This document shows positions 1 through 11,700 of a DNA stretch of 64,000 nt, piece by piece. Under the pieces are notes generated by a model, which was given only the letters and a program-made list of their open reading frames with translations, was not told the origin of the DNA and searched no databases. Where the stretch lies: positions 10,788,001 to 10,852,000 of the forward strand of contig NC_135250.1 in NCBI RefSeq assembly GCF_964204865.1, written 5' to 3'. Both the position numbers and the translations under genes were made by a program. The DNA comes from Styela clava. Its lineage: Eukaryota > Chordata > Ascidiacea > Stolidobranchia > Styelidae. The first letter of the stretch is position 1. The number at the start of each line of letters is the position of its first letter.

Positions 1-551
1 CCATGGAGATTTCGTCGATAATTAATACACGTAATCTGCCAAGATGAGATCGCAAAGTATTCAGTTTTCCGAAGGATATGCCGTCGTGTCTACTGCTAAC
101 TTTCCTATTCGTTAACAGTAGTGCAGAATGTATAGTTATACCATCTATGTTGAATGCAGCAACGCCTGTTGGAGCACAAAGGAGGCAAGTTACATCATTC
201 GTATCGACAGTTCTTGAAAGAGCGAAATATCTTCTTGTATCGTGCTGAATCAATTTTATCACATGTGATTTCCCTACTTCACCAGGACCGATTAAGAAAA
301 TTCTATATGGTTCAACCGAACCGTTTTCTTTAATTGCAATAAGGGCATCCTTGCACCACTTCCTGTGATGGAATACTATAGCCCTTCGCTTATCATTCAA
401 GCAGCGTATCATATTACAATATTCAGATGTAGACAATACATTTCTGTTCTTTTCGATTTCGTATCTCGCACCTATGTCACTTTTGGGAACGGCAACACGT
501 TTAACACTTTCAATGATTGCTGAGTTGGCAGCAAGATCCTCTCTTATCATG
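1..551 (-). pseudogene. Helitron Pif1-like helicase domain, N-terminal part
   Basis: The minus strand encodes a helicase start with a Walker A motif GPGEVGKS (rc of about 266-290), a downstream TGVAAFNIDGITIHSAL block typical of Pif1/Helitron helicases, and the Walker B motif LIIDEISM at the very left edge (rc of 1-24). In Helitrons this domain is fused behind the Rep nuclease and is thought to unwind DNA during rolling-circle transposition. Only the first part is present because the window ends at Walker B. The segment stays open for at least 180 codons, but it is separated from the rest of the Helitron reading frame by inserted hAT sequence, so it could not be made as one protein here. Confidence 0.85.
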
Positions 552-562
552 GTGGTGTAAGG

Positions 563-1039
563 CAGTGGTCGGCAACCTTTTTCAAGTGACGGACCGGTAA
601 AGCATGACCAAACTTTTGGCGGACCACCTTTATACAAACGAACTAAGCCTATGCAATACATTATACGCATTAGGGAATTTATGTTGACAATGAATATATT
701 AAAAACGACGGCGATGCTATTTAATGCAATATATATCTGTATTTGTTTGATGGCCATTAACCATTCCCATATTCCGAGATATGGTCGACATTGACACACG
801 TAACGTTTTTCTTACATCCAACCTATTTCGTTTTTGTAAGTATCAATATTGAAAACCAGGCCTTACATTAATAATAAGATTTCGGGAAAGTTAACAATGC
901 CTGTATCATTTTGTTTGGGAGATCATATTCGGACTGATGAGAGACATTCTTCTACGGGCGTAGAAAAAACAATCGACCCAGCATTATTGCGACATACTGA
1001 CATGACAATTGTTTATGAAGTCAGACATGCTGCTCAATA
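563..1039. mobile_element. hAT-like fragment, left end only
   Basis: The stretch begins with CAGTGGTCGGCAACC, closely related to the terminus of the neighbouring intact hAT MITE (CAGTGGTCGGCAAACTT at 1048). No matching right terminus was found before 1040, so this looks like a truncated or rearranged element that received the second insertion. A 63-codon open frame at 849-1040 has no recognised product. Confidence 0.5.
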
Positions 1040-1047
1040 GTGTTGTG

Positions 1048-1314
1048 CAGTGGTCGGCAAACTTCCTATACATGCGGGCCAACCGGTTTTGGAATGCGCA
1101 TGGAAGAAAAATATTTTTCCGTTTAAGCACTATAGAATGCTCGACCCTCGTCGCAACAAGCGCCGTACAGCAGCACTTGTCACCACATAAATCCGTGTAG
1201 AGACAATAATAAATTTGAGATCAATTTTTGTTTCATGTATTAAATGTCGGGTCGTTCAAGGGCCCCAACAAATTAGCTCGCGGGCGCATTTGGCCTGCAG
1301 TTTGCCGACCCCTG
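1048..1314. mobile_element. Non-autonomous hAT element (267 bp) with perfect 8-bp TSD
   Basis: The left end is CAGTGGTCGGCAAACTT and the right end, read inverted, is CAGGGGTCGGCAAACTG. Identical 8-bp direct repeats GTGTTGTG flank it (1040-1047 and 1315-1322). An 8-bp duplication with CAG...CTG termini is diagnostic for hAT. It is too short to encode a transposase. Confidence 0.88.
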
Positions 1315-1390
1315 GTGTTGTGTTTGTCTGGTTTACTGTTGGGTGCTGTTTTTTAGTCGTCGGGTTTGTGGTTATATTGTAGAGGTTTGA

Positions 1391-1920
1391 TTACGGCCTT
1401 GTCCGTTTTTGTGTCACCTCTCTGCGGACCGGCAGTAACGGTGGACCGTTCACTGAATTTTTGTAAATAGCTGAACCAACTAACTCCACATTGTTGCAAT
1501 ACCGTGATTCCACAGCAGACAATTTGTCTTGTATTTCCAAATAATAAGATGAATAAGTTGGATGGTCCGCCAGCAGGTCGCGCTCCTCTGAACGCCACGG
1601 GAGGTATAACATCAATTTGGCACGGCAAAAATTGTTGAAATCAGTTTCATTGTTCTGTTTTCGAAAACGAATTATACATTCTCTTCTTCTTTTACTCATT
1701 TTCCCAAGGCCGCGTCTCAGTACAATGTGCTGGGGTAAATCACGATGAGGATCTTGATTCCCGTTATCGTCGTGCAACCAATCTTGTACGCTGTCATCGA
1801 CGTGTTTGTCATTTTTTTCGATAACTCACAGCATAGTTTGCAACGAAAGTTGCTAAACACACATTGTCCAAGCTACTCGGCCTTGCCGAGTATCGGTCAA
1901 TTTTTTTGAAATATGTCACT
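1391..1920 (-). pseudogene. Helitron Rep-helicase linker region
   Basis: The minus strand carries the block conserved between Rep and helicase in Helitron proteins: a segment with IDRYSARPSSLDNVCLATF (near 1900-1845) and then, in the 1391-1777 frame, RRECIIRFRKQNN and CRAKLMLYLPWRSEERDLL. These match the RYARRP...CLAEF and QLMLYLPWRNE patterns known from animal Helitrons. A frame change near 1790-1900 and stops around 1960 show decay. It continues the element carried at 4073-1965 and is followed on the minus strand by inserted hAT sequence. Confidence 0.75.
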
Positions 1921-1964
1921 ATCTTCGTCTTCCAGTTTCTCCAGTTATATATTCTGCAACAGGA

Positions 1965-4073
1965 TCAGTGTTTATGTAAATAACAGACAGCTCTACTCAT
2001 TTTTTTCATTGGAATGGATAAGATACGATAACATGCTTTCTGTGCACTTAGTTCTCGTTTATTTGAAACGACACAACTTATTCGCCTAAGCATATTTTTT
2101 ATATCAAGATTCTTATATTCTTTACATACATGTTTTAATAGCAACCCCATTCCCTGTTCACTTTTCATCATATACGATGCGACATACATGACACATGCAT
2201 AAGGATCAACAACATACTTGATATCCATATTGGCTTGCCAGGCCCTTAATATTACGGGGTTTTATGCGATGATGAAGCACTCCGCCGGCTTTCTGGCTAG
2301 GATAACATTGTTGCTTTTTTGTGACATACACAGTGCCTGCCGATATTGTTGATTATTATCAATATCGATATTTTGTAGTAAATCGTCCATACTTACATCC
2401 GAACTGGTGTCTCGGTACGACGACGATAGCGTATCACGGACTTTTTTTAAAACAATTTTAGACTGGGTCATTATTTCACTCTCATCCTCCTCGACTTCTT
2501 TTGCAATTATTACTTTTTCACTCGGTGGTTTTGGGTAATTAAATCTACATCCACCACTTTTCTTGCAATAGGAAGAATGACTGTGTGTCTGTAAATCCTG
2601 CACGAGGGCTTTCAATGGGAGGTCGTCAACAGGAAATGAACAGGTAACGTGCTTGTTAATGAACGCGCACACCTCTTCATCAGTTTGAATGCCCAACTTT
2701 GGGGCCTTGTCAACCCAAAGCAACATATGGGCATGAGGGGAACCTCTGACTTGAAATTCTATCCGAATCACAAAATCAATAATATGACCCAATGGCTGTG
2801 TCGGGGACAATAGTACATCTTTGTACAAGCATTCTAAACGATAGTGAAAGTGTCTAGCTGCAGTAACTGGGTTGGACCTTAACCACATAGACCTCTGCTC
2901 AAAGGAAAGATTAGCTACGTCATCATCCGTTAAAATGGACCCGTACTGTCTAGCAATGGATGAAATTAAGTCTGGCCATCGCATGTCTGCGGCACTTAGT
3001 GTGAAGAAAAATGTAGGAATTCTAATCTGACGAATCATAGCCAGTACATCATAAAATACGCCTTGGAAATGAGCGGGCGAACTTCGAATATTCCCCAGTA
3101 TTTTGAAAGCTTTATCAGTTTTAATCATATTATTTATATTATCTGAATTTCGAATAAACCCAGCAGTTATCTCGTTATTTCCGCATTTGTGATTTACTCC
3201 ACGAAACACGAAGTGGTTGACGTCACCCTGTATCTGTTTGCTTTCAATTGCATACTGGGCGGATAATAAGTATTCGATATTTCGTGCGAATCTTCCGTCA
3301 GCATCTAAAAGTCTTTGATTGAAATACTTACGCGGTGTGATTGGGACAACACGATCAGTACTGAAACCATTATTTCCATACGGATATAATGATGGATATG
3401 CTAGTTGTTCAAATTTATCATCGGCCAATAATGGAATCGGTTTTTCATCTTCAGCAGGAGCTATACTGATGATTTTATTACTGATGTCATCATTGACAAC
3501 CGTTGATTCGTACTGTAAACCTCGGACACTGGTTGTTTGTTCCAAATCAATCTCATCTTCTTTATTTTCGATTACTGCGCTGTTTATTTCGGGGGAATTA
3601 CTTTTTGTAACCTTACATCTTTGAATTTTGTGACTGATATTCATAAGTTCCATTTTTGAATACCTGTCTGTGTTCAAATCTGAATCTTGAGATTTAGGTT
3701 CAAATACAACGTAGTGCTGTTGTCCAATTAGACCTAAATGAACATCTCCGTTAGTCTTGTGCACAACAATTTTCAGTGCGAACATATCGGTGATAGCTTG
3801 CAATGCTATATGCTCGCCCCACTGTGAACCATTTTCCAACTTATTCAAGTAATTTTGCCACATTAGATTATGACGAGACACCGGATTATTAACTTGGGAA
3901 ATGTGATAATCGTAATCTGACGGATGCCCCATGTCAGAGCAATAAAGTTCTTCATATCCGACATTGGAACATACAAAATCTCTATAAGCATCTGCGTGTT
4001 CAAGCATATATTTTGATAGTTCACGTCGTATTTCGACTGGGGTTTGCAGCGATATGCCAAGACGTACTAACAT
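1965..4073 (-). pseudogene. Helitron OTU-like plus Rep (HUH) endonuclease region with one internal TAA
   Basis: About 600 codons are open from 4073 to 2262. The frame then meets one TAA (2262-2264) and continues in the same frame to 1965, so the two open frames are one broken gene. Residues about 1-130 resemble an OTU cysteine-protease fold (SQWGEHIALQAITDMF, then QQHYVVFEP with a candidate catalytic His); the DGNC-type nucleophile was not found. Later comes the HUH metal-binding motif in RGSPHAHMLLW (rc of about 2716-2748). After the stop come RAWQANMD and the tyrosine motif YACVMYVASYMMK (rc of about 2160-2205). The Rep nuclease nicks and joins single strands in rolling-circle transposition. 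The stop sits where relatives have a Tyr, so TAC to TAA is the simplest explanation. Confidence 0.85.
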
Positions 4074-4205
4074 TTTTTACTTTCATTCCCTGCGTTTGCG
4101 ATGTGTTCCATAAATTGCGAATCAAAACGCCACCCGTACAGGTCCGCGAATACGGAACATTTATTTTTATGTTTACTTTCTTGTAAGCAGTTTTATTGAG
4201 TTTCA

Positions 4206-4923
4206 CTACACTAACTTTGTACTGTAAACGGTGGCATGAAGTGCAGGGGAATCTGCGCTACTGGAAATATGGTGATGAAATTTCTGGATATAAGTAAAGT
4301 GTGTGTTATTTTCTCCATGTTGACGAACATCCGTGGCGCGTTTTCTTATTCGATTTAGACGAGCCGTTTTTTCCTGTATAGTTTCCTTCGTTCGGACCTC
4401 GGCTGTCCGTTTTTTGTCTTTTTTGTTTTGTTGGAGACGGCCAGATTTTTCCGGAGCCGTTTCGCGCGCACGAACCTCGGCTGTCCGTTTTTTGTCTTGT
4501 TGGAGGCGGACAGATCTTTCCGGAGCCGTTTCGCGCGCACGAACCTCGGCCGTCCGTTTTTTGTATTGTTTGAGACGGCCAAATTTTTCCGGAGCCGTTT
4601 CGCGCGCACGAACCTCGGCTGTCCGTTTTTTGTCTTGTTTGAGACGGCCAAATTTTTCCGGAGCCGTTTCGCGCGCACGAACCACGGCTGTCCGTTTTTT
4701 GTCTTGTTTGAGACGGCCAGATTTTTTCTGGAGCCGTTTCGCGCGCACGAACCTCGGCTGTCCGTTTTTTGTCTTGTTCTCGACGATATATTTTTTTCTG
4801 TGTGGTCTCCCATTTTCGCACCTCCGCCATATGTTTTTTAGCATTATCAAGTCGACATAAGGTCCCCATCTCAGTTTCATTTAGGTGTTTTTGCCGTGAT
4901 TTGTTTACAATACCAGATAGCAT
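4206..4923 (-). pseudogene. Helitron N-terminal charged repeat region
   Basis: The minus strand encodes tandem 23-residue units of the form KKRTAEVRARETAPEKxGRLKQ, very rich in Lys, Arg and Glu. Similar RxxET...RL repeats precede the Rep domain in many invertebrate Helitrons, where they may bind DNA or form coiled coils. The natural start is probably the ATG at 4923 or further upstream. The first unit and the later ones lie in different frames because of a shift at the T-run near 4722, so the region is not intact. A further open frame (4206-4021) lies between it and the OTU-like segment. Confidence 0.65.
4434..4780 (-). repeat. Coding minisatellite, 69-bp unit, about five copies
   Basis: Copies start near 4434, 4503, 4571, 4640 and 4709. 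Each contains GTTTCGCGCGCACGAACC and ends in TGTCCGTTTTTTGTCTTGTT on the plus strand. The unit is 69 bp, exactly 23 codons, so every frame stays open across the array, which creates five overlapping spurious open frames on both strands. Confidence 0.9.
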
Positions 4924-5065
4924 TTCTCCGGAAACCAGTGATATCGTGTCACCATTGCGAGCACCCGCAAGCCACTGTGACAGAGAACATTCCGAAACAG
5001 CACTATCACCATCCTTGTCATTAAAAGATGTGAAACGATCGTTTCGATCAGTTTTCAGCCAATAG

Positions 5066-6670
5066 CCAATTTACCACCGAAAATGTAGGAATGTTACGAA
5101 ACGCGCTTTTTCGCGCCAAAAAATGTACGCACCACGTCTGCTAAGTACCGTTAGGCCGTGTCAGAATACCGCTCGTAAAAACGACTACGGACTGCCTGCT
5201 GTTGTTTGGAATTCCATGAAATTTTGGCATACCTTAGATAAAATACGCAACTATGATTCGGTATTTGAATTTTTTCATTAGCGCATAAATTTCCCAACAT
5301 TCGGGGCTTTTGAAAATTACGCTAAAGTCATACGTACTGCAAATTAATGATATTGTCTATGGACACCAATAAAATATATATGGACGCATGTATGTCATTC
5401 CTAACTTGCTACTTACCAATTTTTATGAAGTTTGTTCAATCAGAACATCGTTAATTATTACCCGCAACGAGGCACTGTCAAACTAATATGCACAACTCCA
5501 GGGTTGATTTGCGACGATCTTCCGACGGCCTCAAAGATCGTTGCCAGAATAAAATCCTAAAATAATCCCAATTTTTCTTAGATGTGACGCACATCGAAAG
5601 ATTAGTGATTGCTTTGTGTTCTTTTTTCATCTTCATTAAAGTTCTTATTAAAAAAGGTCAATTCGCATACGTTTACGAAACGGTACAAATTAATTCAAGG
5701 CAGGGGAAGTGTGATCTTAGCACGCATCTGTCAACGCGCATCAGTTATCGATTGAACGGCGACATTTTCCCTCGCAGCGATTTCTCTCGTTTAGCGTTTC
5801 ACTAAGCGGGGTAAATATCTTACGAGTTAAGGAATATTGAATGATAATTAATCGTTCAATAAGGTCGGATATGAAAAACGCTAAATCAGTTAATTGCCGC
5901 GTGGGCGGGAACTTGCGTAGTGGGAAAGTCGTTGCTGACCAGAGGTTATGTAAAGTTCAGAGACTTTCTCGTACATAATTAATTGGAAGCAGCTAATTTC
6001 GTTAAAAAGAATTTGTAAACTTTTTTAGATTAGATTTTTCTATTCACAATACCCTTTTGTTCCTATTTTTTCGATTACCTTCAAAAATAGCCGAGATACA
6101 TTCTGTTGTTTATCGGTCTGACATTCTTGCGGTCACAGTTTTTGAGTCGGCGCAATACAATCCTTATGGAAAAAATTTGCCTATCGGGCGGTACTTAAAT
6201 GCCGATATCTCCGTTAATTTTTGACCGTTTTTCGCAAACTTGGTATTGTTTTCTTATTTTCTCATAGATCTATCCACTGGTGCAGTTTTTATTCAAATCG
6301 GATGAACTTTAATTTTTTTGTAACATACCTAGAAAATGGCTAACGCCAACTATCCTATATTTTGTGTCAATACAACGGCGCTAACGGCAGTTGCGACGGC
6401 TATTCAACCACAGTCTAGCGATATTTTGGTGAAGAATTAGATTTGGTTTCAGCCAATAGCCTATTTGCCACCGAAAAGGGCGAACGTCGACTATCCTATA
6501 GCTCTATAGTTTGTGTCAAATGCAAAGATAGTATACGACGGGTGGTTCCGATTGTATCCGAATTGGCTATATACAACGATTCAAGATCAGTGATGTCGAA
6601 GCGGCGTGTAAATACCTAAACGCTCAACATCGCAGACAGAACAGTGTTACGCACACACACACACAATCGT
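5066..6670. other. No gene recognised; repeat-like sequence upstream of the Helitron
   Basis: I recognise no coding sequence. A block of about 30 bp around CAGCCAATAGCC...CCACCGAAAA occurs at about 5055-5084 and again at 6450-6479. A second short motif (ACTATCCTATA...TTTGTGTCAA) occurs near 6337-6368 and 6488-6520. A short (CA)n run lies at 6650-6664. An open frame of 73 codons at 5584-5805 shows no recognisable domain. Confidence 0.5.
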
Positions 6671-7012
6671 ACGAAAAGGGGGATCCCCCAAAACAGAAAC
6701 TGCGGTTTCGATCGCATCGCAGACAGGGCATTGTTACGCATACAATAGGTGTCGATTTATTCTCTCTGAACCTCTAGCAACAACGCGTGTCCCATCACTA
6801 ATTAATTAATAACTCGCTAATTATACGACATAATTTGCCCAAAATCAATAGGCTTCTGGTCCGAGATATGATAAATGGACATGCAAAATCTGGAGCGAAT
6901 TCAATCTCGCTTTCGTGAGATATCGCGTGCATCTAACAGACATACAGACAAATACCTATCAACATACTTACCGATTAAAATCGATGAGTAACGATTAAAA
7001 TCGATAAGTAAT
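6671..7012 (-). repeat. Dispersed repeat, copy A
   Basis: The reverse complement of this stretch closely matches 51697-51960. Shared landmarks include GGTAAGTATGTTGATAGGTA, TTAGATGCACGCGATATCTC, GAGTTATTAATTAATTAGTG and GGGGATCCCC. Identity looks high by eye (roughly 80-90%) over about 250 bp. The type of element is unknown; no termini or poly-A tail could be set. Confidence 0.8.
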
Positions 7013-7549
7013 AATAAAGTGGCATCCAGGCAGCAGAATGTGATTTCTGGATCAGCTATGTGGTGATGCTTGGGTGGAACGTTACGTGAAGGCTTGTTTT
7101 GTTTAATATTTTTTAAATATATTTTAACGTGAACGAGAACGTGCTGTGATTTGTGTGTAAACAAAAGAATGAGCCAGTGATGGTGCATATAGGGACGGAC
7201 ACAAAATTATATTCAGCGACAAACAAAGGCGACATCAACGCAAAGAGGAAAGGCGAGATAAAAATAGAAGAAATAGTTGCTGCTGTAAGAAAACAATAAG
7301 ACTGACCGACTTGTGTAACGATGGGAAGTTGGAAATGCCTATTGCTCAACGCTGGGGGAAATATAGACACCCTCGCAGTTGTAAAAGTCCTCGGAGCACC
7401 AGATGCAACATCAATACCAACAGGACAGTTGTGAACAATTAAGACTATCGCACTATGCTGGTTTGGTTATGCTAGGAATAATACAAGCCCTGGGAAGCAT
7501 ACAATAAGTGGTACACTCCTCGGCGTGCTAAACCGACGAAAGGCAAGCA
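7013..7549. other. No gene recognised
   Basis: Two overlapping minus-strand open frames (7188-6901 and 7370-7113) show no recognisable domain and partly overlap the dispersed repeat. I see nothing else here. Confidence 0.4.
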
Positions 7550-7557
7550 ATGTTAAC

Positions 7558-8755
7558 TAGAGATGTACCGATACCACTTTTGTCGCCGATACCGATCCGA
7601 CACCCGCTAAAAACGCCGATACCGATACTACAATAAAGCCGATATTCCGATACCGATACTATGTAATTGTGACTTAATTAGGTGTGCTGTGTAAGGCAGG
7701 CGGGTTAAAACAATGGTTTTTGAACGTTGTTCATAGTACACATTATTTCAGATCGAAAAAAAAGATATATTACATAATATGAAATTAATGTTTGGTATAC
7801 ATATGCTTTAACTGATTAAGATACATTGTACAGTAACGCTAGTAATCTCGGTGTTTAATTAGAAAACTCATAAGCCGGGATGTCCAATTTGAATTTAATG
7901 TTAATATCGCGACCTTCGAATATCGTTATTCGTGTTTAAAAGAATATCGAATATCACCCACACATTCTAGCGGCGCCGTCCTACGTTCGAATTAAATAAA
8001 TAACAAATATTTTATTTCGTGGCTAATCGAAATCGTCGACGCAATAAGTCGAAGCCAACATGAAAGAATATCAATCAGCACCGACCAAAAGAAGGCCTAC
8101 CTATAACCGTCGAGGATGTTTTTCCACTTTACTATTTTATATTATTATAAAATTGCCATCATATATTTTGAGACAGTCTAGGGCTAGGCGGTCATGTCAA
8201 TATATCTATAAAGATATTGTGTAGTTAAACAAAAATAAAATTAATACATGCGTAGAGGGATAATTGTGTCGGAATTTAGTTTATCGATGTCGACAGACTA
8301 AATGACACTCGTACTTGACGACAATCAGTCAGAATTTATACCCGTGCCAAAAGTCCATGTGCCATTAATAAGGACCCCAATTCCACTGTGTGCTTTTTGT
8401 TATGTGCTGTGTTGATACATTTTATTATAATTACTATGTAATATTAGGGATGTCAATATAAAAAGTTGACAGCGAAAATAGCCAAATTAGTCGAGCTAGT
8501 TTGGCTGATAAATAGCTAAAAACACGTGCATCCTATTCTCTCGCGGGGGTGGGGACATGTATGGCTCATAGCTCACGATCTCTCCAGACAAAAAATAAAT
8601 TCAAAAGTAGTATTCCAACTTATCTTTTAAAACATTCTGTATCATATCAAAAAGATAAATATATCGGAAATATCGGCCTTATTCTAACCGATGCCGATAC
8701 CGAAAAAATGGCCGATATTGCCGATACCCGATACCGATACATCGGTACATCTCTA
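7558..8755. mobile_element. hAT-family element (1198 bp) with perfect 8-bp TSD
   Basis: The inverted ends are TAGAGATGTACCGATACC at the left and, read inverted, TAGAGATGTACCGATGTATC at the right. ATGTTAAC is duplicated exactly at 7550-7557 and 8756-8763. The subterminal regions are full of CCGATACCGATA repeats, a common hAT arrangement thought to be transposase binding sites. No transposase frame remains, so it is non-autonomous. Confidence 0.9.
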
Positions 8756-8763
8756 ATGTTAAC

Positions 8764-11700
8764 CAAACCTGACTTGGCTACAACATGCCAACAAAAGTTT
8801 AATTCAACCTGAACGATACACGGCAGCACAAGCATTGTGTTAATAGGAGGCAGGAGTTTGCCAAACTTAATTGTAAACATGACCGCAAAACTAGCGCTTG
8901 GCGCGCGGAGTCAAGCTGAGAATGAAAATTGTGTTATGGCAATCAAGAGCTCAGAGTATTGGAAAATGCCACCGTCGAGAGTAACAGCAAAACGGTCGTC
9001 CTCCGTGCCAGCAAAATTCGACACTTTCTGATAACTTAATGCTCAACTTCACGAGGACGACTAAGAACATATGCTCTTATTAGAGAAGGAAGAGAAACCC
9101 CAACGGATGTTTCTCCTACCTGGGAAAATGTTTCCTATGGTTTACCATTGCAAAACTTGTAAAGTGCATTAAAGTTTTGCTAGTTGGTTTACTTGTTGCA
9201 TAACCATCATAACCTGCCATTTCGAATGAACTGATAATTAAATTTAATCACCAGTATAACCCAGCTGTTTGTGGACTATTTTTAGATTACTGCAACTAAA
9301 CACTTGTACAGTATAATGTCATTGAGATATTCGATTTCTATATAAAATTTGGTAACACAACTAAAAATTCACAAATAGCTATAGCAAACTAACGAAAACG
9401 AGTGGACATTTGGATAATGTGTTTAAATTTGTTTGAGTGAAAAAATTTCCAAGCGCCCACTTATTTTCCAATTGTAACGCCATCTTTGACTTCTTGCCTG
9501 GCCAATGTTTTGTAATAAATAAACAATGAAGCCGATGTTCCGGGAAACACTCATGAAACAAGTGACCTAATATTACCTTTCGTGCAGGTGACGCATGGTA
9601 GAAATAAATAGTCGATTGAGCTTGTCTTGGTAATGCAGCTCGATTATTTATATGCAACAGCCAGAACAATAATGCATCAATCAATTTATTATGAATATTA
9701 AGAGTTAAGAAAACCGAATATGCCTTTACCGCCAATAAAGTGAGCTGTACGCTGTGGATTGCTGTGACAGCACTGTTTTAGGACAATAATCAAAAGTACC
9801 TGTTTTTGGTGAGTAGATGTCTGGTGATTTAATTTCAATCGGGTTTTCCCAAATGTTCCAAAGACATATGGATGTCTTTAAATTGCAAACTGCAAAACAT
9901 TACAAGTTATAATTAGATATATGATTGAACTTTGTATATTGTACTGTAGTGTAGAAGGTTAATAAATATGATAAGCTTGTTCTTTACGTTTATATTTCAA
10001 AAGATAATAAATATTTTGTCACTTAGTCAAGTAGTAGTAATTTTCAAAATTCCCTAATTTTTTTAAAAATATTTTTAATCTTTTTATTCAATAAAATTAG
10101 ATGGATCTACGCCATTTTTATTAACTCAGTTTGTGATATTTTAAATCCTACCTTATAGCTTGTTTTAATGACGGACATAATACCGTAACTTTCATTGCAT
10201 CCTAGCCAGAATAAAAACCGTTCGGAAGATCACAGTGAACACTGCGTTGATCCTTTTTTGTTTCTCCAGATATAAAAATGTAAACAATAAAATATTTACC
10301 TATGAAAAGTATTGAAATCCATTGATAAGCAGTTGATAGCTTCACCATGTCAATACCTATTTATCAAGAGTATATTCACGTATCCAATGCAGATTTTTAT
10401 GGTTTCTAGTGTTTCTAAATATTATTCTCTGAACTATTGCATTTAAAATTTTGAATAAATTCTGTAGAGTTTGATTCTGTAGAGTTCTGAGATATTTCCA
10501 CAGATATTGTTCAAAATATAAATAATAACCAGGTTACGTTAAATTGCTAGGTTGCTACATTTTAATGGATGCATGTACGAAACTGCAGCATTGTTGCAGA
10601 GAGTTATTGATAAAATTACGATAAGAAAAATAGTTTTTGCCTCACTAAAACCTCATGTCCTCTATTTCTTATCACACTGAATCTACTCCATTATAAACCG
10701 CATTATATTATAACAACAGAACGATGAAAAAGTAAAACGATGTACATTCATCTTTTGTAAAAAGTTATGAAAATATTAGAAATATTTATCGTAATTTCAC
10801 TGACATCAAACAGTGAACAATGAACGGAATATGTGGCCCCATATATGGAACATGCATGATTCACTAAAATAACTTCTTTTTACCTCTTCAAATTACTGCT
10901 TATTTCCAATAAACTCTGTCTTCGGTTTTGTAAGTCTTATTGATATGACACATTTTGTTGTTTTTATATGTTAAAATTTGATACCAAAAGTCATACACGA
11001 ACCAGATATATTATGACCCTGGGAATTTGTATCGTCCATACTACCAACCTAACACAGGCATGTTTCATTCGTCGACGAATGCCCATAAGCAAAAGTGTTT
11101 GACATCATTTCATCACGGAAAACGATGATTTCATCAATATTGCAAATGTACGTGTGTATCTCGTATTTTTTTACCGACTGTGGGAATCACAGTAGAACAA
11201 AGTCACCCGTAAGTGATTTCACTAGCTTATGTAATGTGTTCATGTACTTACAAAATACTGGCTTTTTAATATAGTAATGTGGCGCAGAATGAATAGTCGT
11301 TCTGAACTTTCAACCTTTATTTCTTTTAAAATATAATATTCGTAATCAAATTCGGCAATATATATATCATTAATATTTACATCTATAAATTAAACTTTAT
11401 CGTTTCAAAATCCATGGCTTGCGAGCTATTGTATTTTGATCATAACGGTTTAATCATAATAATATATAGTCGCATTTAATCATAATTCTTTTTAAATATC
11501 GAATGCTTACAATACATTTAGTCGCTGCTCCATTTACAATGTAAAGTAACTGCTGTTAACTGACCCGTTTGTAAATTTCCAATAAATGCGTATTGCAAGG
11601 ATTCCAATGGTAAATATATCGTATTTGGGATTTGTTCACTGAGATGCAAAGGAAAATTCCCACTTTTGCAGCACTTTTAAGCTCGAACCATAACGCCACC

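Larger units (their letters stand above)
1..5065 (-). mobile_element. Helitron (rolling-circle transposon), decayed, truncated by window edge
   Basis: Read right to left, the minus strand gives the order expected of an animal Helitron: a charged repeat-rich N-terminal region (about 4923-4206), an OTU-like segment and HUH Rep endonuclease (4073-1965), a linker (about 1900-1391) and the start of a Pif1-type helicase (about 551-1). The helicase runs off the left edge. Several lesions break the frame: a TAA at 2262-2264, frameshifts near 1960-1900, and one near the T-run around 4722. hAT sequence (about 563-1314) separates the linker from the helicase. The 5' boundary is uncertain; I place it near the last coding similarity. 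The terminal hairpin and CTAG end would lie beyond position 1. This is a dead or dying copy, but the Rep and helicase motifs are still easy to read. Confidence 0.88.

Noticed and set aside
4306..4923. Five long overlapping open frames on both strands
   Set aside because: They are produced by the 69-bp tandem repeat, whose length is a multiple of three. Only the Lys/Arg/Glu-rich minus-strand reading matches Helitron N-termini.
9379..9735. 118-codon minus-strand open frame as a gene
   Set aside because: No recognisable domain, no splice context and no conserved motif; its length is not exceptional for random AT-rich sequence of this size.
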